A stretch of DNA of 64,000 nucleotides from Uranotaenia lowii (Eukaryota; Arthropoda; Insecta; Diptera; Culicidae). The stretch spans positions 139,988,433 through 140,052,432 of the forward strand of contig NC_073691.1 in assembly GCF_029784155.1 (NCBI RefSeq). The letters run 5' to 3'. Positions 9,671 through 20,660 of the stretch are shown in pieces. The position numbers were made by a program, and so were the translations under genes. Positions within the stretch are counted from its first letter, which is position 1. Every line of letters begins with the position of its first letter. Under the pieces are notes generated by a model. The model searched no databases. It was not told the origin of the DNA and saw only the letters and a program-made list of their open reading frames with translations.

Positions 9671-12600
9671 GGGTAAGTGAGCCCTATTTTGGCATGGTCC
9701 TTTTCTTGGCATGCCAACATGTCTTTTCATGTTTTTCAGGTCCAAATTGAGCTTAAAAAATTTTGAATATATTTTCATTGCGAAGAGAATAATTTGTTTC
9801 AAATCTGTGCATACCGATTTTTTTGATTGTTTGTACTTTAATAAAGAAGTTAATTTTATTCGATCTGCATCCGAGGAAATTATGTTGGAAATCACCGTAT
9901 GAAAATCAGATGAACTCACCTTTCTAGTGCAGCTGTTAAATTCACATGCGCTTTCAAACGCGGACATTCATTTGAAAAATTTGCAATAAATACTCATGCT
10001 TATAGTTAAACTCGGCAATAAATCAAAAAATACTAGAAAGACTAAAGAGTGAATATTTATTTAGGTTTTGAATAAAAATTTAGAAGAAGGAGGAGTAGGC
10101 GTCGGTTGAAAATACAACACGCGTTTTTCCGTAGCTGCGAAATTTCGATTTAAAAAATCCATAAATTTGAGTGAAAATGGAACTGTTTTCTTTGGTGATT
10201 CATGATGCTATACAACGAATTTCAAGTGTGAAAGGAAGAATTCAATTTTTTTATCGGCGGACGTTTAAACGGTGAAAACTGCGAAGAAATTGGTGTGATT
10301 CTCGGGAGTTGATCGGACAAATGAAGTCAGGGTTGGCGAGGGTGGATGTTCGGGTGCAGGTAGTGTGTAGATGGTGGGAGGGGTTATCCCCCCTTCCAGT
10401 ACAGCGGGATGATAGGAAAAAGGATATATTGAGCTCCGGTTGAGAACGGGTATGGCAGGGGGGTTAATTTGGATACGGTTTGTGTTTTAGTGATGGTTTG
10501 GGACCCGTGTTTGCTTCCAATGAAAAATTGAGAGGGGAAGGCCCATCTTTGACAGGAGTCGGGGTTTGTGTATAGGAGTTGCTTCTATGATTGTTGGAGA
10601 CTCCCCCTCCTTGAAGTAGGGAGTGGAGGAGGGAATGGGAATTATTTGACTGTAAGCTGGACAAACGCGTGGAGCATGGCTCGACAATATGAGTTGGTAT
10701 GGACGCATGCAGTTCTGTGATTGATTGGGATAGCTTCCGGTCTCTAATTTTATTTAATGAAGTCCCAGGTTGTATCAAGCTGCAGAACTCAAAACACTGC
10801 ATTGAAGGTTACAAAGCCAATGGAAATACATAATAAATTGCTTTGTGTTTCAACCGTTTACTAATTTTTTCTGATCATTAACCCCTCATATTATCCACAG
10901 AGGGGACGGAAAGATACGAAGGCATAAAAGCTGATCTACAGAAACCCAAAGGTAATATTTAATATTCTAATTATTATTGCGGCGAGTATAATGTTGGTAA
11001 CTATCGTAATTTCCTAATTCCTTAACAGCATTTAATGTAGCAATGTTCCATATATACTTTACCAAATGACATAAATTCATATTTAGGTATTTCCATATTC
11101 AAAATATTATATGTAGCGTTTGGTAGGGATCTCCACGCTTCATTCCTTCCCTGTATCCTGTATCTTTTGCGGTTTTCATCACATGGTTGGCCTGGCCGTA
11201 GTAATATCTGCAATGCATAGGAATATGTAACAGATAATACGCTGAAAAGAAAAGTGAAAGACGCAAGTTTTCCATTTTCCAGGATGCCTACATGTTTTGG
11301 CCATGTTGATGTAAGAAGAAGAAGAAGAAGAAGAAGGTTTTGAATAAAAATTTAGAACTAATTTTGTTCCTTTTCTTGGCATGCAACTTCAATCGAAATA
11401 CACCACCAGTGTTGGAAGCTGGAAAAAATACATGTTCATTAAAGAGGTATTTTTGGGCTGATGTTTTCCCTAAAACTTCATTTAAAACTACGCACAAATG
11501 TTTTCATACTAATTGGGTTGTATAATAAGACCGTTTTTATCAACTTAAGCTTCGAAATAAGTTGGAGAACATAAGTGATTCGACAAACTAAAAGTCATAT
11601 CCAAGCATTTTAAATGCAAAAATCGCTATTAGGGAACCATGAATCTCAGGTACATTGGTATGCGTGCGAACAGCATTTGCATTGCAGTCTGCCGAGCAAA
11701 AGCCACGTGGTCTCCTACAGAACACAGTGGTTCGAAATATTGAAAAAAACTAAGTTAAATTAAGCGTCTCACAAGACTTACGATGTTTTTCTTATCTAAA
11801 AATGTTTAGATCGATGGCAATTTATGACATTAGTATATAAAATACATAATAGATTGAGTTTTGGAATCGTTTTCTATTGCTTGGAACCATATACCTACAC
11901 AGATTTAATTTTTTGGAATTTTGTTCTAATTTTTTTCATGGAAACAGAAGTTGGAAGTTCAGGAAAATATCGTTTGCTTTCCAATAATTCCTTAAAATAT
12001 TTGATGTGAATCGAATTAAAATAATTGTTTTAGCAAGGTTTACATTCTAACATCTATTTGGCGTGTCAAACCACTGCGCAACGCCCCGGGCATTCGAGAT
12101 GGCTCTTGCTAGAAGCTCATAATCTCAGCTAACAAATTCAAATGGGCAACATTTTAAAATACCATTCAAGGAATTTTTCAATTTCTTACTTTATGAAGCC
12201 AAACTCCACAATATGAAGACAATTGTTTGGTAGTGAAAATAACCCTATGTGTCGCAATCGCATTGCGGAATTTGTGGACTTCCGACTTTTTGAAATGAAA
12301 GCTTATTTTGTGCTTCCCTTTCAACCAAATTTCATCAATGTTTTCAAAAGCCTTTTTGTTGTATGAGTGGCGCCCGGTGTTCCAACGTCGCATAGAACTT
12401 TACGCTCAGCTGACGTCATTCTGTCAGTGGCCTTATATTCAGAATAGCCAACGATGCTGTTAACTGTCAATTGAGCATTGTTGGTAAAGATCTATTGCAC
12501 TTTGCTGGTGGTCAAGAATCGGATCATCGAAACGGCAAACAATTGGTACGGCGGCCAAGTAATTGGAGCACCGCAGTGGATACTTTGCATGCATTTTTCT

Positions 12601-12765
12601 CACAATTATGAAAGTTCCATAGAGAAAACATATTTTTGTTGAACTCTAAGCAAGTTAGCAAGTAAATTCTTCAAAGGATGTTATATGGTGCACTCAACAG
12701 GAAGGTAGGAATGTCAAAAAAAGGGTAAACCATGCCTTAGGTGCCAAGGTCGGGTACATTTACCC
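9671..12765. mobile_element. TA-flanked DNA element inserted in mariner copy A
   Basis: The ends are GGGTAAGTGAGCC (9671) and the complement of GGGTAAATGTACCC (12765), an imperfect inverted repeat followed on both sides by TTGGCA-like sequence. TA lies immediately outside both ends (9669-9670, 12766-12767). Removing the element leaves GCAATTAAAGTG, which matches the uninterrupted site in copy B apart from one base, so the TA is a target duplication. About 1.8 kb belongs to this element; 10086-11334 is a later insertion. No transposase is recognised in the remainder, so it is non-autonomous, Tc1/mariner-type by its TA target. Confidence 0.75.
10086..11334 (+). mobile_element. Retro-insertion with (GAA)n tail and 23-bp target duplication
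   Basis: A perfect 23-base direct repeat lies at 10063-10085 and 11335-11357. The inserted 1249 bases end in six to seven GAA units just before the right repeat. A long exact target duplication plus a simple 3' tail is the hallmark of target-primed reverse transcription. The insert is locally much richer in G than its surroundings (10300-10700), with runs such as GGGAGGGG. No known protein is recognised on either strand; the 112-codon minus-strand frame at 10464-10802 has no family signature. It could be the 3' end of an unrecognised LINE, a SINE-like element or a retrocopied host transcript. Confidence 0.75.
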
Positions 12766-12767
12766 TA

Positions 12768-13620
12768 AAGTGTTTGGGGAACGTTTGTCGACAGCCAGGA
12801 AGTCTGGATTGAGGGGAAATCGAAAACCGGAAGCCGCTGAGACGGCAAAGAGAGTTGCCGGTAGTTTCAACCGAAACCCTAACCTCTCTCTCCGAGATGC
12901 CGCAAATAAGCTGGGTGTATCGTCTACAACCGTGCATCGAGCCAAAAAACGAGCCGGACATACAAGAAGGTAGTGCCTCCAAATCGCGACTCCAAATACA
13001 CGACGATGCTGACGAAGTTTGACTGCGTGGTAATGGACGACGAAACCTTCGTCAAAGCCGACTACAAGCAGCTTCCGGGACAGGAGTTTTATACGGCAAA
13101 AGGAAGGGGCTAGGTAGCAGATATTTTCAAGCACATGAAACTGTCAAAGTTCGCGAAGAAATATCTGGTTTGGCAAGCCATCTGTACCTGTGGCTTGAAA
13201 AGCAGCATTTTCATATCTTCCGGGACTGTCAACCAAGAAATTTACGTGAAAGAGTGTATGAATAAACGTCTGCTGCCTTTCCTGAAGAAACACGGTTGTT
13301 CCGTACTGTTTTGGCCGGATTTGGCATCTTGCCATTACGGTAAAAAGGCCATGGAGTGGTACGCCGCCAACAACGTGCAGGTGGTTCCCAAGGACAAGAA
13401 CCCTCCCAACACGCCAGAGCTCCGCCCAATTAAGAAATACTGGGCTATTGTCAGGCGAAACCTAAAGAAGACCAAAAAAAATACTGCTAAGGAGGAGCAG
13501 CAGTTCAAGGCAAACTGGCTTTCTGCGGCGAAGAAGGTGGACAAGATGGCTGTACAAAATCTGATGGCAGGAGTTAGGCGTAAAGCCCGGCAATTCGGAT
13601 TTGGAAAAGCGGAAGCCTGA
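12768..13620 (+). pseudogene. DD37E mariner transposase, central and catalytic part (copy A)
   Basis: Reads FGERLSTARKSGLRGNRK, the second helix-turn-helix (AANKLGVSSTTVHRAKKRAG), then the catalytic domain with DDETFVKAD (first Asp), LVWQAICTC, and WPDLASCHYGKKAMEW (second Asp). The third acidic residue should lie in PIEKYW, 37 residues after the second Asp, but here the codon at 13432-13434 is AAG, giving PIKKYW, so the active site is broken. There is also a frameshift near 12970, a short deletion near 12990 and a TAG stop at 13111-13113. The C-terminus (VQNLMAGVRRKARQFGFG) is complete and ends at 13620. Confidence 0.9.
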
Positions 13621-13720
13621 CTGAAAATTTTTCCTGAATTTTATAGTAATTAAACTTAAAAAAGAAATTTAATTTAATTTTTTTAATAAACGATTTCACC
13701 GATTTACACACGTTTTCCCT

Positions 13721-14500
13721 TGGAAACAAACATACTAACAGACAAAGTGAAATGTATGTTCGAATTATTTGATTTTATCAACCTTTCAAATAACCTCTTA
13801 AGATAATAAATAGCATCAAGAAAAATCATAATATGATTTAGAATAGAGAGAAGATGTTTAAAATTTTTCAGTTTACCAGTTTGATGTTTATTTTTTCATC
13901 AATCTTATATGTTTATTATATTAAATCTATTGAATGCAGAAGATCAGAACAATATGCCTGCGATTTCAATCCGAATTCGTTTCCTAATATTTTTTGTTTT
14001 ACTAAACAGTATCTCCGGTTTGGAGACTCCAAATCAAAATAAAATAATTTCGATTGTTCAATTAATTGACAAATCAGATTTTATTGATTTAATTTCAATC
14101 GATTAAGATAATGAAAGATAGAGCCAGCGGAAATAATTCATGCTGCTGCTTCAATTTTAAACTATTCAATTCACTTCCACTGGTATTTACCCCGGTGATC
14201 AAAGTTACCCCGTTTTACGGAACATCTTAAGATTATGAAATTTAATAGACGTTTAAACAGTGAGAAGAAATTAAAGATGGTGAAAATAAGTGGGAAGAAT
14301 TTATTTAGTGGCATTGTCATTCATTACAAACGTAATTGTTCTTCAGCACAGGAAAATTACTATAAAATAGTATATACAGAATATCATTTTCGGATTCAGC
14401 GCCTGATTTTACATTAAATATATACAAAGGTCGGTCAATGAAGTTCACAATTTATTATATTTTGTAAAATATTTTATTTAAATAAAATTAAAGTCTTTTA
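13721..14500. other. AT-rich spacer with one small signal-peptide-like frame
   Basis: AT-rich. A 50-codon frame at 13954-14106 reads MPAISIRIRFLIFFVLLNS, then ISGLETPNQ and an acidic tail ending FIDLISID. A basic start, hydrophobic core and small residues near SISG look like a secretion signal, but AT-rich DNA makes such frames by chance. No gene is claimed. Confidence 0.3.
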
Positions 14501-16196
14501 TGATTCTTATGGATTTTTTTAAAACATAAACCATCAGGCGCAATCATAATTGACACACCCAAATGGCTCGTTCTAGCTTCTTGGATCCCGAGTGATGATG
14601 CAGCTGGTTTGGAACCTACCTGATGATTCTTCCGAAGCACGTGGCTCGACGATGCCCGTCCCGGAAGTTTTTTCCCGGATGCTCCTGCACAAAGTCCCAG
14701 GGGATGCATCAATATTATGCTTCGGCAAGCAATCATCTGAGGCGGGGAGCTGCCTGGCACTTCTGGAAACTTTATGCTGATGAAGGTTGTAATAGGAATG
14801 ATATTCATGCCCCATATTTTCTTCTCACAAACCGGCAGCTTCGATCGACCTTTTTCATGGGATTTAGATTTGAATGGGATTTTACGTTACCAAATTCCAT
14901 TGCTTTAGCGGAAAGCTATACATGTTATAAGCCGTAATTTTCTAATTTTAAATCGCATTGTTCTCTTTTGCAATAATACGCCAATTATCACACAAGTGAT
15001 AGCCAAACGGTGATTAAATCAGGAATGGAACAAATTCCAACTTTTCCGATAAAATCCCGGTTTCATATTCGCCTAGCTTGGCGTGTCACTTCCAAATCAC
15101 ATCGACCTTGATTGAGAGCCAATTTGGCGCGTAAACGCTTGCAAACTAATGCAATTTCACGTTTCATTTGGAACCGCACTTCGATTCTGATTTCGGATTC
15201 CATCCTGGGATCCGAAATGTTTCCCGGATATCATCTCGACCACAAACGCACGCACACATACAAGAATCGAAGTCGAGCTAAGCCAAAATTGAAAATTCCT
15301 ATCGCCATCGATGGGAAATCGGCACGCAATCGGCACGCACTGCAACCGGGTCCGGGATGCTCAAGAGTATTTCGGTAGGAGAGTCCGGGTTTCAATATTA
15401 TTTTTTGGTTAATTTGTTAGCATTTCCTTTAGTGTTAAAACGTTAACTTTTCGATACTGAATTCACTTTCAGAATATGCATAGTTATTTATGCCGAGCAG
15501 GGTAACCAACATTTTTTTCAAACTTCAGGATAGGACCTTATAAAATAAAAATCAGGATGCATCTGAGTAACGGAAATTCGATCGTGGTGAGGACCTTTTT
15601 GTTTTGGTCGTCAAAATACCTATTTGACCCATTCACAAAAATCATGGATAATCAAGCTTATTTTCCAAAATAAAGGAAAACCTATGGCTTGTCATGTTGT
15701 TAGACTAAGCCTCGACAAATCAAGCCAATCCTCAAAAATTAGACAGATTGGCATCTCTGACGGCAAATGATAAAAAAAATGGAGTTCTACAACGATTTGC
15801 GCGAACAATTCGTTGAGCATTGAGTTGAATACTACTCGTACTGAAAATATACACAGTTGCAAAAATTGGATGGATTTTAGCACGAGTCGTGATTTTATCC
15901 AACGAGGCTTGCTGTGAAGGATGATTACAAAAAGTGGTGAAAAATAATATTTTGCAACGAGTTGCTTACACAATTTCTTGCAATGCCGGAAAGTACCCTT
16001 GGAAATTAATTTCTTATACCTTTAGATATCGGTTGTAATATATCCTCAGAAAGTCAAAAAGTGGCACTTTTTGACACTGTTTTGAAAACTGTTTCAAAAA
16101 AAAACATTTTCTGTTAACTGTTTGAAATAAATTGTAATAATAATTATTCTTTAGTGTGTGGTGCAAAAATAAGTCAGCAGAAACATGTAAACCCCT
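14501..16196. other. Spacer of mixed composition, no gene recognised
   Basis: 14520-14800 and 15060-15380 are closer to balanced base composition than their surroundings and contain several overlapping short frames, none with a family signature. They may be ancient element remnants or intronic sequence. Confidence 0.4.
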
Positions 16197-16204
16197 AGAG
16201 CGGC

Positions 16205-16434
16205 CAGACCCCGGCAATGTTATTCAAACCGTGTGGAGCACATCTCTCAGATTTAAGCTTTTTTTGACAGATTTAAGCTTTTTTCCTCAGATTTTAGCTT
16301 TCATCTCCTATGCTCTCAAAGCAAAAAAAGCTTAAATCTGTGAAAAAAGCTTAAAAACGAGATTCACGAGCACATATTTAAAAGATGTTGGTCACACGAT
16401 ACATAGACAAATCGTGTAGCGTTGCCGGGATCTG
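16205..16434 (+). mobile_element. hAT-type MITE, copy 1
   Basis: The left end is CAGACCCCGGCAATG and the right end the complement of CAGATCCCGGCAACG, matching copy 3 (17228-17459) throughout. The interior carries several AGATTTAAGCTTTTTT blocks in both orientations, so it can fold on itself, and ends with CACGATACATAGACAAATCG. It is followed by CTTGAGTG (16435-16442). Non-coding. Confidence 0.8.
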
Positions 16435-16442
16435 CTTGAGTG

Positions 16443-16688
16443 CCGCTATCACCCGGCAACTTTACACGATTTGTCTATGTATCGTGTGACCAACATCTTT
16501 TTAATATGTGCTCGTGAATCTCGTTTTTAAGCTTTTTCCCTCAGATTTAAGCTTTTTTTTGCCTTGAGAGCAAAGGAGATGAAAGCTTAAATTTGAGGAA
16601 AAAAGCTTAAATCTGTCAAAAAAAGGGGAAACAAGGGGAATTCTGAGAGATGGTCTCTACACGGTTTGAATAACATTGCTGGGATGTG
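16443..16688 (-). mobile_element. hAT-type MITE, copy 2, inverted relative to copy 1
   Basis: This is the reverse complement of copies 1 and 3 with small differences. The outer end reads CACATCCCAGCAATG on the minus strand and the inner end CACCCGGCAAC on the plus strand. Copies 1 and 2 together form a ~480-base palindrome. CACTCAAG, the complement of the CTTGAGTG that follows copy 1, follows its right end. Confidence 0.8.
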
Positions 16689-16772
16689 CACTCAAGCCAC
16701 ATTAGTCTGACAGTGAGAGCGAAGCCGACCGATAGCAGCTTGGTGTGTGTGACGCAGTGCATTCCTTGGCTG

Positions 16773-17184
16773 CAGAGCTGCCAATGTGCCTGATTTTTCA
16801 GGCATTGCCTGATTTTTTTGAGACTCTGTCTGACAACCTGATAAGCCATTGAATTTCCAGATTTTTTTAAAATGTGCCTGATTTTTGCGAATGTCAAAAA
16901 AATGGGTAGTATGGAACTGGAGTAGGTACTATAGCTGAAGTGAAAATGTTAAAATGTGGCTGAATCCCGTTAATTCTTATTTTAAAAAGGGAATTAAAGG
17001 GAATCTTTGGATTGCTTTGATGCAGTAGAATTATTCAACCTAGTAGAACACATATTAGAGTGAAAATGTGTAGCGATGACCAAAAAAAAGGTCATCACTT
17101 TGAGCGAAATATTGTGTTACTTTTACGTAGCCTGATTTTTATTTCGCCAGTTCCTTGATTTAAAAAAAAATGTTGGCAACCCTG
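16773..17184. mobile_element. Second hAT-type MITE with exact 8-bp target duplication
   Basis: Ends are CAGAGCTGCCAA and the complement of CAGGGTTGCCAACA. The octamer CTTGGCTG flanks it at 16765-16772 and 17185-17192. Inside are repeated GCCTGATTTTT phrases and CTGTCTGACAACCTG. The 8-bp duplication and CAGRG-type ends fit the hAT superfamily. Non-coding, 412 bp. Confidence 0.88.
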
Positions 17185-17227
17185 CTTGGCTGAGATGTAT
17201 AGTACAACTGTGTGGGTGAGTATTAAC

Positions 17228-17459
17228 CAGACCCCGGCAATGTTATTCAAACCGTGTGGAGCACATCTCTCAGATTTAAGCTTTTTTGACAGATTTAAGC
17301 TTTTTTCCTCAGATTTAAGCTTTCATCTCCTATGCTCTCAAGGCAAAAAAAAGCTTAAATCTGAGGGAAAAAAGCTTAAAAACGAGATTCACGAGCACAT
17401 ATTTAAAAGATGTTGGTCACACGATACATAGACAAACCGTGTAACGTTGCCGGGTTCTG
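17228..17459 (+). mobile_element. hAT-type MITE, copy 3, with exact 8-bp target duplication
   Basis: Starts CAGACCCCGGCAATG and ends with the complement of CAGAACCCGGCAACG. GTATTAAC flanks both sides (17220-17227 and 17460-17467). This copy defines the ends of the family. 232 bp, non-coding, with internal AAGCTT-rich inverted repeats. Confidence 0.9.
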
Positions 17460-17495
17460 GTATTAACTCGACAGTTGGCTTGAGTAGCCTCTGAG

Positions 17496-17687
17496 GGGCT
17501 TTTGATATAGCTCAGTTGGCAAGTCAGTTGCTTCCTGAGCCAATGTCCGTGAATTAGAGCCCAAGAGTAAACATCGATCACAGTTGTACCGGATAAGTTT
17601 TTCAATGACTGTCTGCCAACTGCATCGTTGATATAATTCGCGAATGACACAAAGATGTTAAAACGACTATAATCAAAACAAAAGGAA
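17496..17687 (+). mobile_element. tRNA-derived SINE, complete copy
   Basis: The head contains GATATAGCTCAGTTGGCAAG (A-box-like) and a decayed B-box near GTGAATTAGAGCCC, as in RNA polymerase III promoters of tRNA genes. The body matches 39631-39820. An exact 13-base duplication, AGTAGCCTCTGAG, flanks it (17483-17495 and 17688-17700), and the 3' end is A-rich. About 192 bp; it would need a LINE reverse transcriptase in trans. Confidence 0.85.
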
Positions 17688-17929
17688 AGTAGCCTCTGAG
17701 TGGCCGCGTCAGTAGGAACACGTCAGCCTAGCGAGCTGGCTGCCAAGGCGTGTGTTGTCGGCATATTACGATGAGTGGTTTCCTTAGGAGTATCAGGCTA
17801 CACATTTAGGATCAACACATGAACAAAAGGGGTTTTTTGAGTATAAGAAATTTGTAAATACGGGAACCTGTCTATGGCCGGACGCCGCTTATTGTTTTCT
17901 CGAAACCACATTATCCTTTTGATGTTTTA

Positions 17930-20660
17930 TCACCTACCTACCAACCTAAGGGTTCAGCGCCGATTGAACGACGCATAGAGCTGAGATAAAAGATCTCCTC
18001 TGCTGGCGATCCGGAGCCAGCGTCTTCTCTTGCTGCAAGCCAAGGTTCTCGTCAACTGTGCGGACTTCAGCGGCTAGACTACGCCGCTACGAGCTTTTGG
18101 GCCTGCCTCATCTTCGATGCCCATCTCGATTCCAGTCAAGCCTCTCTCTGCAAATCTCGTTCTCATCTCTTCGTAGCCTGTACCCAATCCATCTCCACTT
18201 ACATTCCCGAATCTCGATTTTTAGCGCCCTTTGATGACACCGGCGATGTAGTTATACGTTTGAGAACCAGTTGACAGGCCACCAAGGGCGGATAATGTTC
18301 CGCAGGCAGCGATTCACAAATATTTGCAGTTTTCGCGACATCACCGCATATGTGCACCAAGTTTCGCACCCGTACAGCAATACGGATTTGACGTTTGAGT
18401 TGAAGATTCGGATTTTTGTTCGTAGAGAGATCTGGCGTGACCGCCAGATGTTTCGGAGACTCGCAAACGCAAATCGGTCTTTTCTTATCCGGCTTTCAAT
18501 GACTTTTTTGGTACCACCATCAGGCGTAATCTGGCTGCCAAGATACTGGAAGCACTCCACTTTCTCAACCTGTTGTGCAGCTACCACGAAATTGGAACGA
18601 TTTTCTGTGTTGATTTTTTTAAACGGTCTGCGAGGTCAAGGTCGTTCAGTTGCTCCATTGTCGAAGGATTCCACGGCAATCCTCGGTTTGGTCTACAGTC
18701 AATCGATCCAGTCAAGATTTCATCCATTACGATGGGAAAATGCAGCGGTTATAAGATACATCCGTGATACACTTCAGCAGTTACCGGGATTGGATCAGAC
18801 AAGACACCGTCGCGTCGTGCAGAGCCTTGCACGTAAATGCCTCGTTCTGTGCTTCGATGAGATGGACTAATTTTTCTGGGACTCCTCGTCACCTTAGAGC
18901 CGCGCAAAGCGAAATTAACGAACACCAGCAGAAGAGAGTCCTCGACCCGATCAGGAGGAAAAAACTGAATTATATCAAGATGAGATATTTTGATACTAAT
19001 TTTTTCCTATCTAAATGAGTTATTATTCAGTACTCGTAGGATGTTAAAATATCTCAAATTCTATCAAAAAATCTATACGATCACAGCTAAATTATATCAA
19101 TTTTAGATATGCTCCTTTCAAGATTATATCTCGTTCAGATAGCATAGTTTGATATTAGGCAGAACAAAACCTATCAAAATTATAACTTATCAAGATATGA
19201 GTGCTTCGAGAAAAATTACTAATTATTTGCTAAAACCATGTTCCATTTTCGGTTTCCCAAAAATTGGATCCAATTTTAAGGATCTGTTAAGCGAAACTGA
19301 TTGATGTACGGTTTGGGCCGTTGACTTCGATGTCCGTGTTTCAGAAAAAGTTGTACATATATAAAAATAAGATATAATCATTTTATTTTGGGACAACCCG
19401 AAAAAATCTTTATCATTGAAAATTATCTCAACCCCATTCAAGTCTGTCAATCAGAATAAGATATAATTCAGATTGGAGAAAATTAAATTCTAAATTTTTC
19501 AGTACTTAATTATAACTGAATCAGATGTAAATATCTTGGTGAGATACGTTTGAGTTTGAGTTTTGATATGCTCTCCTGATCGGGATCTCCGGCTAGGGAG
19601 TTTGTCCAGGCTCTCTTGTCTCGTCTACAAGCTCGTTCAACTGCCTTTTTTCGATCCGCATAACGTTAGCGGGCGGCTGCTTTGGCTGACCCGGTACATG
19701 CCTGCTCAATTCCGACTTTCGCCTTTCTCCGATCATCGATCATCCTCCAACTTTCATCCGACATCGATTTACTTCTTCTTCCAAAAACTTTACCGAGAGT
19801 ACCATGGCTCTTCGTGATAAAGGCATTTTTGATTCCACACCACTGTTCTTCGACTGTTCCGTCTGTCGGCAATTCCTAGGCTCGGGATTCTAGCTGTTCA
19901 ACGTATGCCCTTTTAACCTCTGGATTCTCCAACCGGTGGACGTCGTATCGACACCCGACTTTCTCCTCGCGCCGTTGGACACGTGCAACTCTCAGTCGTA
20001 TCTCGCCAAGGACGAGGTGATGGTCAGATGCAATGTCTGCGCTTCGTTTGTTGCGAACATCAAGAAGGCTCCTTCTCCATTTTCCGCTGATGCAGATGTA
20101 GTCAATTTGATTTCCTGTTCGGCCATCTCGGGATACCCAAGTGACCTTATGTGCTGGTCGATGGGGGAAAAGCTATCCACCGATCATCATGTTGTTGTTG
20201 CCACAAAATTCTACAAACAGCTCTCCGTTTTCGCTAATCTGTCCTAGACCATGGCGCTCCACGATGCGCTCAAAGTCCTGATTATCGGAGTCAATCTTTG
20301 CGTTGAAATCGCCTTAGTGGATTTGAATGTCACCCTTCGAAATTTTCTCAACGACCCTGTCAATTGACTGTAAAACTTGTCTTTCTCCTGCAAATCGGTA
20401 ACGTCAAGTGGACAATTTTTTTTCTAAGAATTCAATAGCAAACAGTCATTTTTCCCAACCCTGGACCATGATAAGGTTTCTAACCAGTGTTCTGAATCTG
20501 GCAACGATTATTCTTTCGTTAATCGATTCCCATCTTATGAGAGCCGCATGGGCCTGCGGGCTTGATAGGAAACCAGCTCCTCGTTCCCGAGTAGCGTGTT
20601 CTCCTCGTATGCCAGAGTTAAGCAGTACTTGCCCGGACTTTGTCTTAACACCTTGCAATT
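17930..20660 (-). pseudogene. RTE-clade non-LTR retrotransposon copy (family A), decayed and 5'-truncated
   Basis: Minus-strand blocks in 5'-to-3' order: endonuclease (SGQVLLNSGIRGEHATRERG at about 20640, NGELFVEFCGNNNM, KVTWVSRDGRTGNQID, ASDHHLVLGEIRLRV, ending near 19870); the region between endonuclease and RT; then the post-RT region (VEKVECFQYLGSQITPDGG, LLYGCETWCTY, RKLQIFVNRCLRNIIRPWW) at 18590-18250; then a degraded C-terminus to a 3' tail of CCTA-type repeats (17932-17952). It is about 90% similar by eye to the intact frame at 62938-64000. Stops, frameshifts, a deletion near 20420 and a 0.6-kb AT-rich insert (about 18970-19572) kill it. The RT core motifs are missing. Confidence 0.85.
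18970..19572. mobile_element. AT-rich insert splitting the RTE copy
   Basis: About 600 bases of non-coding AT-rich DNA with recurring ATATCAAAA, GATATAAT and AAGATATGA phrases in both orientations, lying between two blocks of the same RTE copy. Short inverted CCTGATCGGG-type sequences lie just outside both ends. No target duplication was identified, so the class is unknown. Confidence 0.4.

Larger units (their letters stand above)
9426..13720 (+). mobile_element. DD37E mariner copy A, outermost layer of a three-element nest
   Basis: The left end AAGGGTGATAC follows a TA (9424-9425) and matches the inverted repeat of the same family at 54501-55699. The left ~240 bases (9426-9668) contain the 5' UTR and the start of the transposase; the rest resumes at 12768 after a 3.1-kb insertion. 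The right end stops near 13720, after the phrase CGTTTTCCCTTGG. Copy B continues for about 25 more bases to its terminal repeat, so the right inverted repeat of copy A is lost. This copy could not be mobilised. Confidence 0.85.

Noticed and set aside
10464..10802. 112-codon minus-strand frame in the retro-insertion
   Set aside because: It is antisense to the direction of the insertion and shows no recognised motif; probably an effect of the G-rich plus strand.
17496..17570. Functional tRNA gene
   Set aside because: Only the promoter boxes are tRNA-like. Flanking duplication and a second dispersed copy show it is a SINE.
18271..18870. 199-codon plus-strand frame
   Set aside because: It is antisense to the RTE copy, whose conserved motifs are on the minus strand.
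19936..20247. Plus-strand frame of 103 codons, mirrored by one at 63445-63717 on the minus strand
   Set aside because: Both are antisense shadows of the RTE endonuclease, which explains why they resemble each other.
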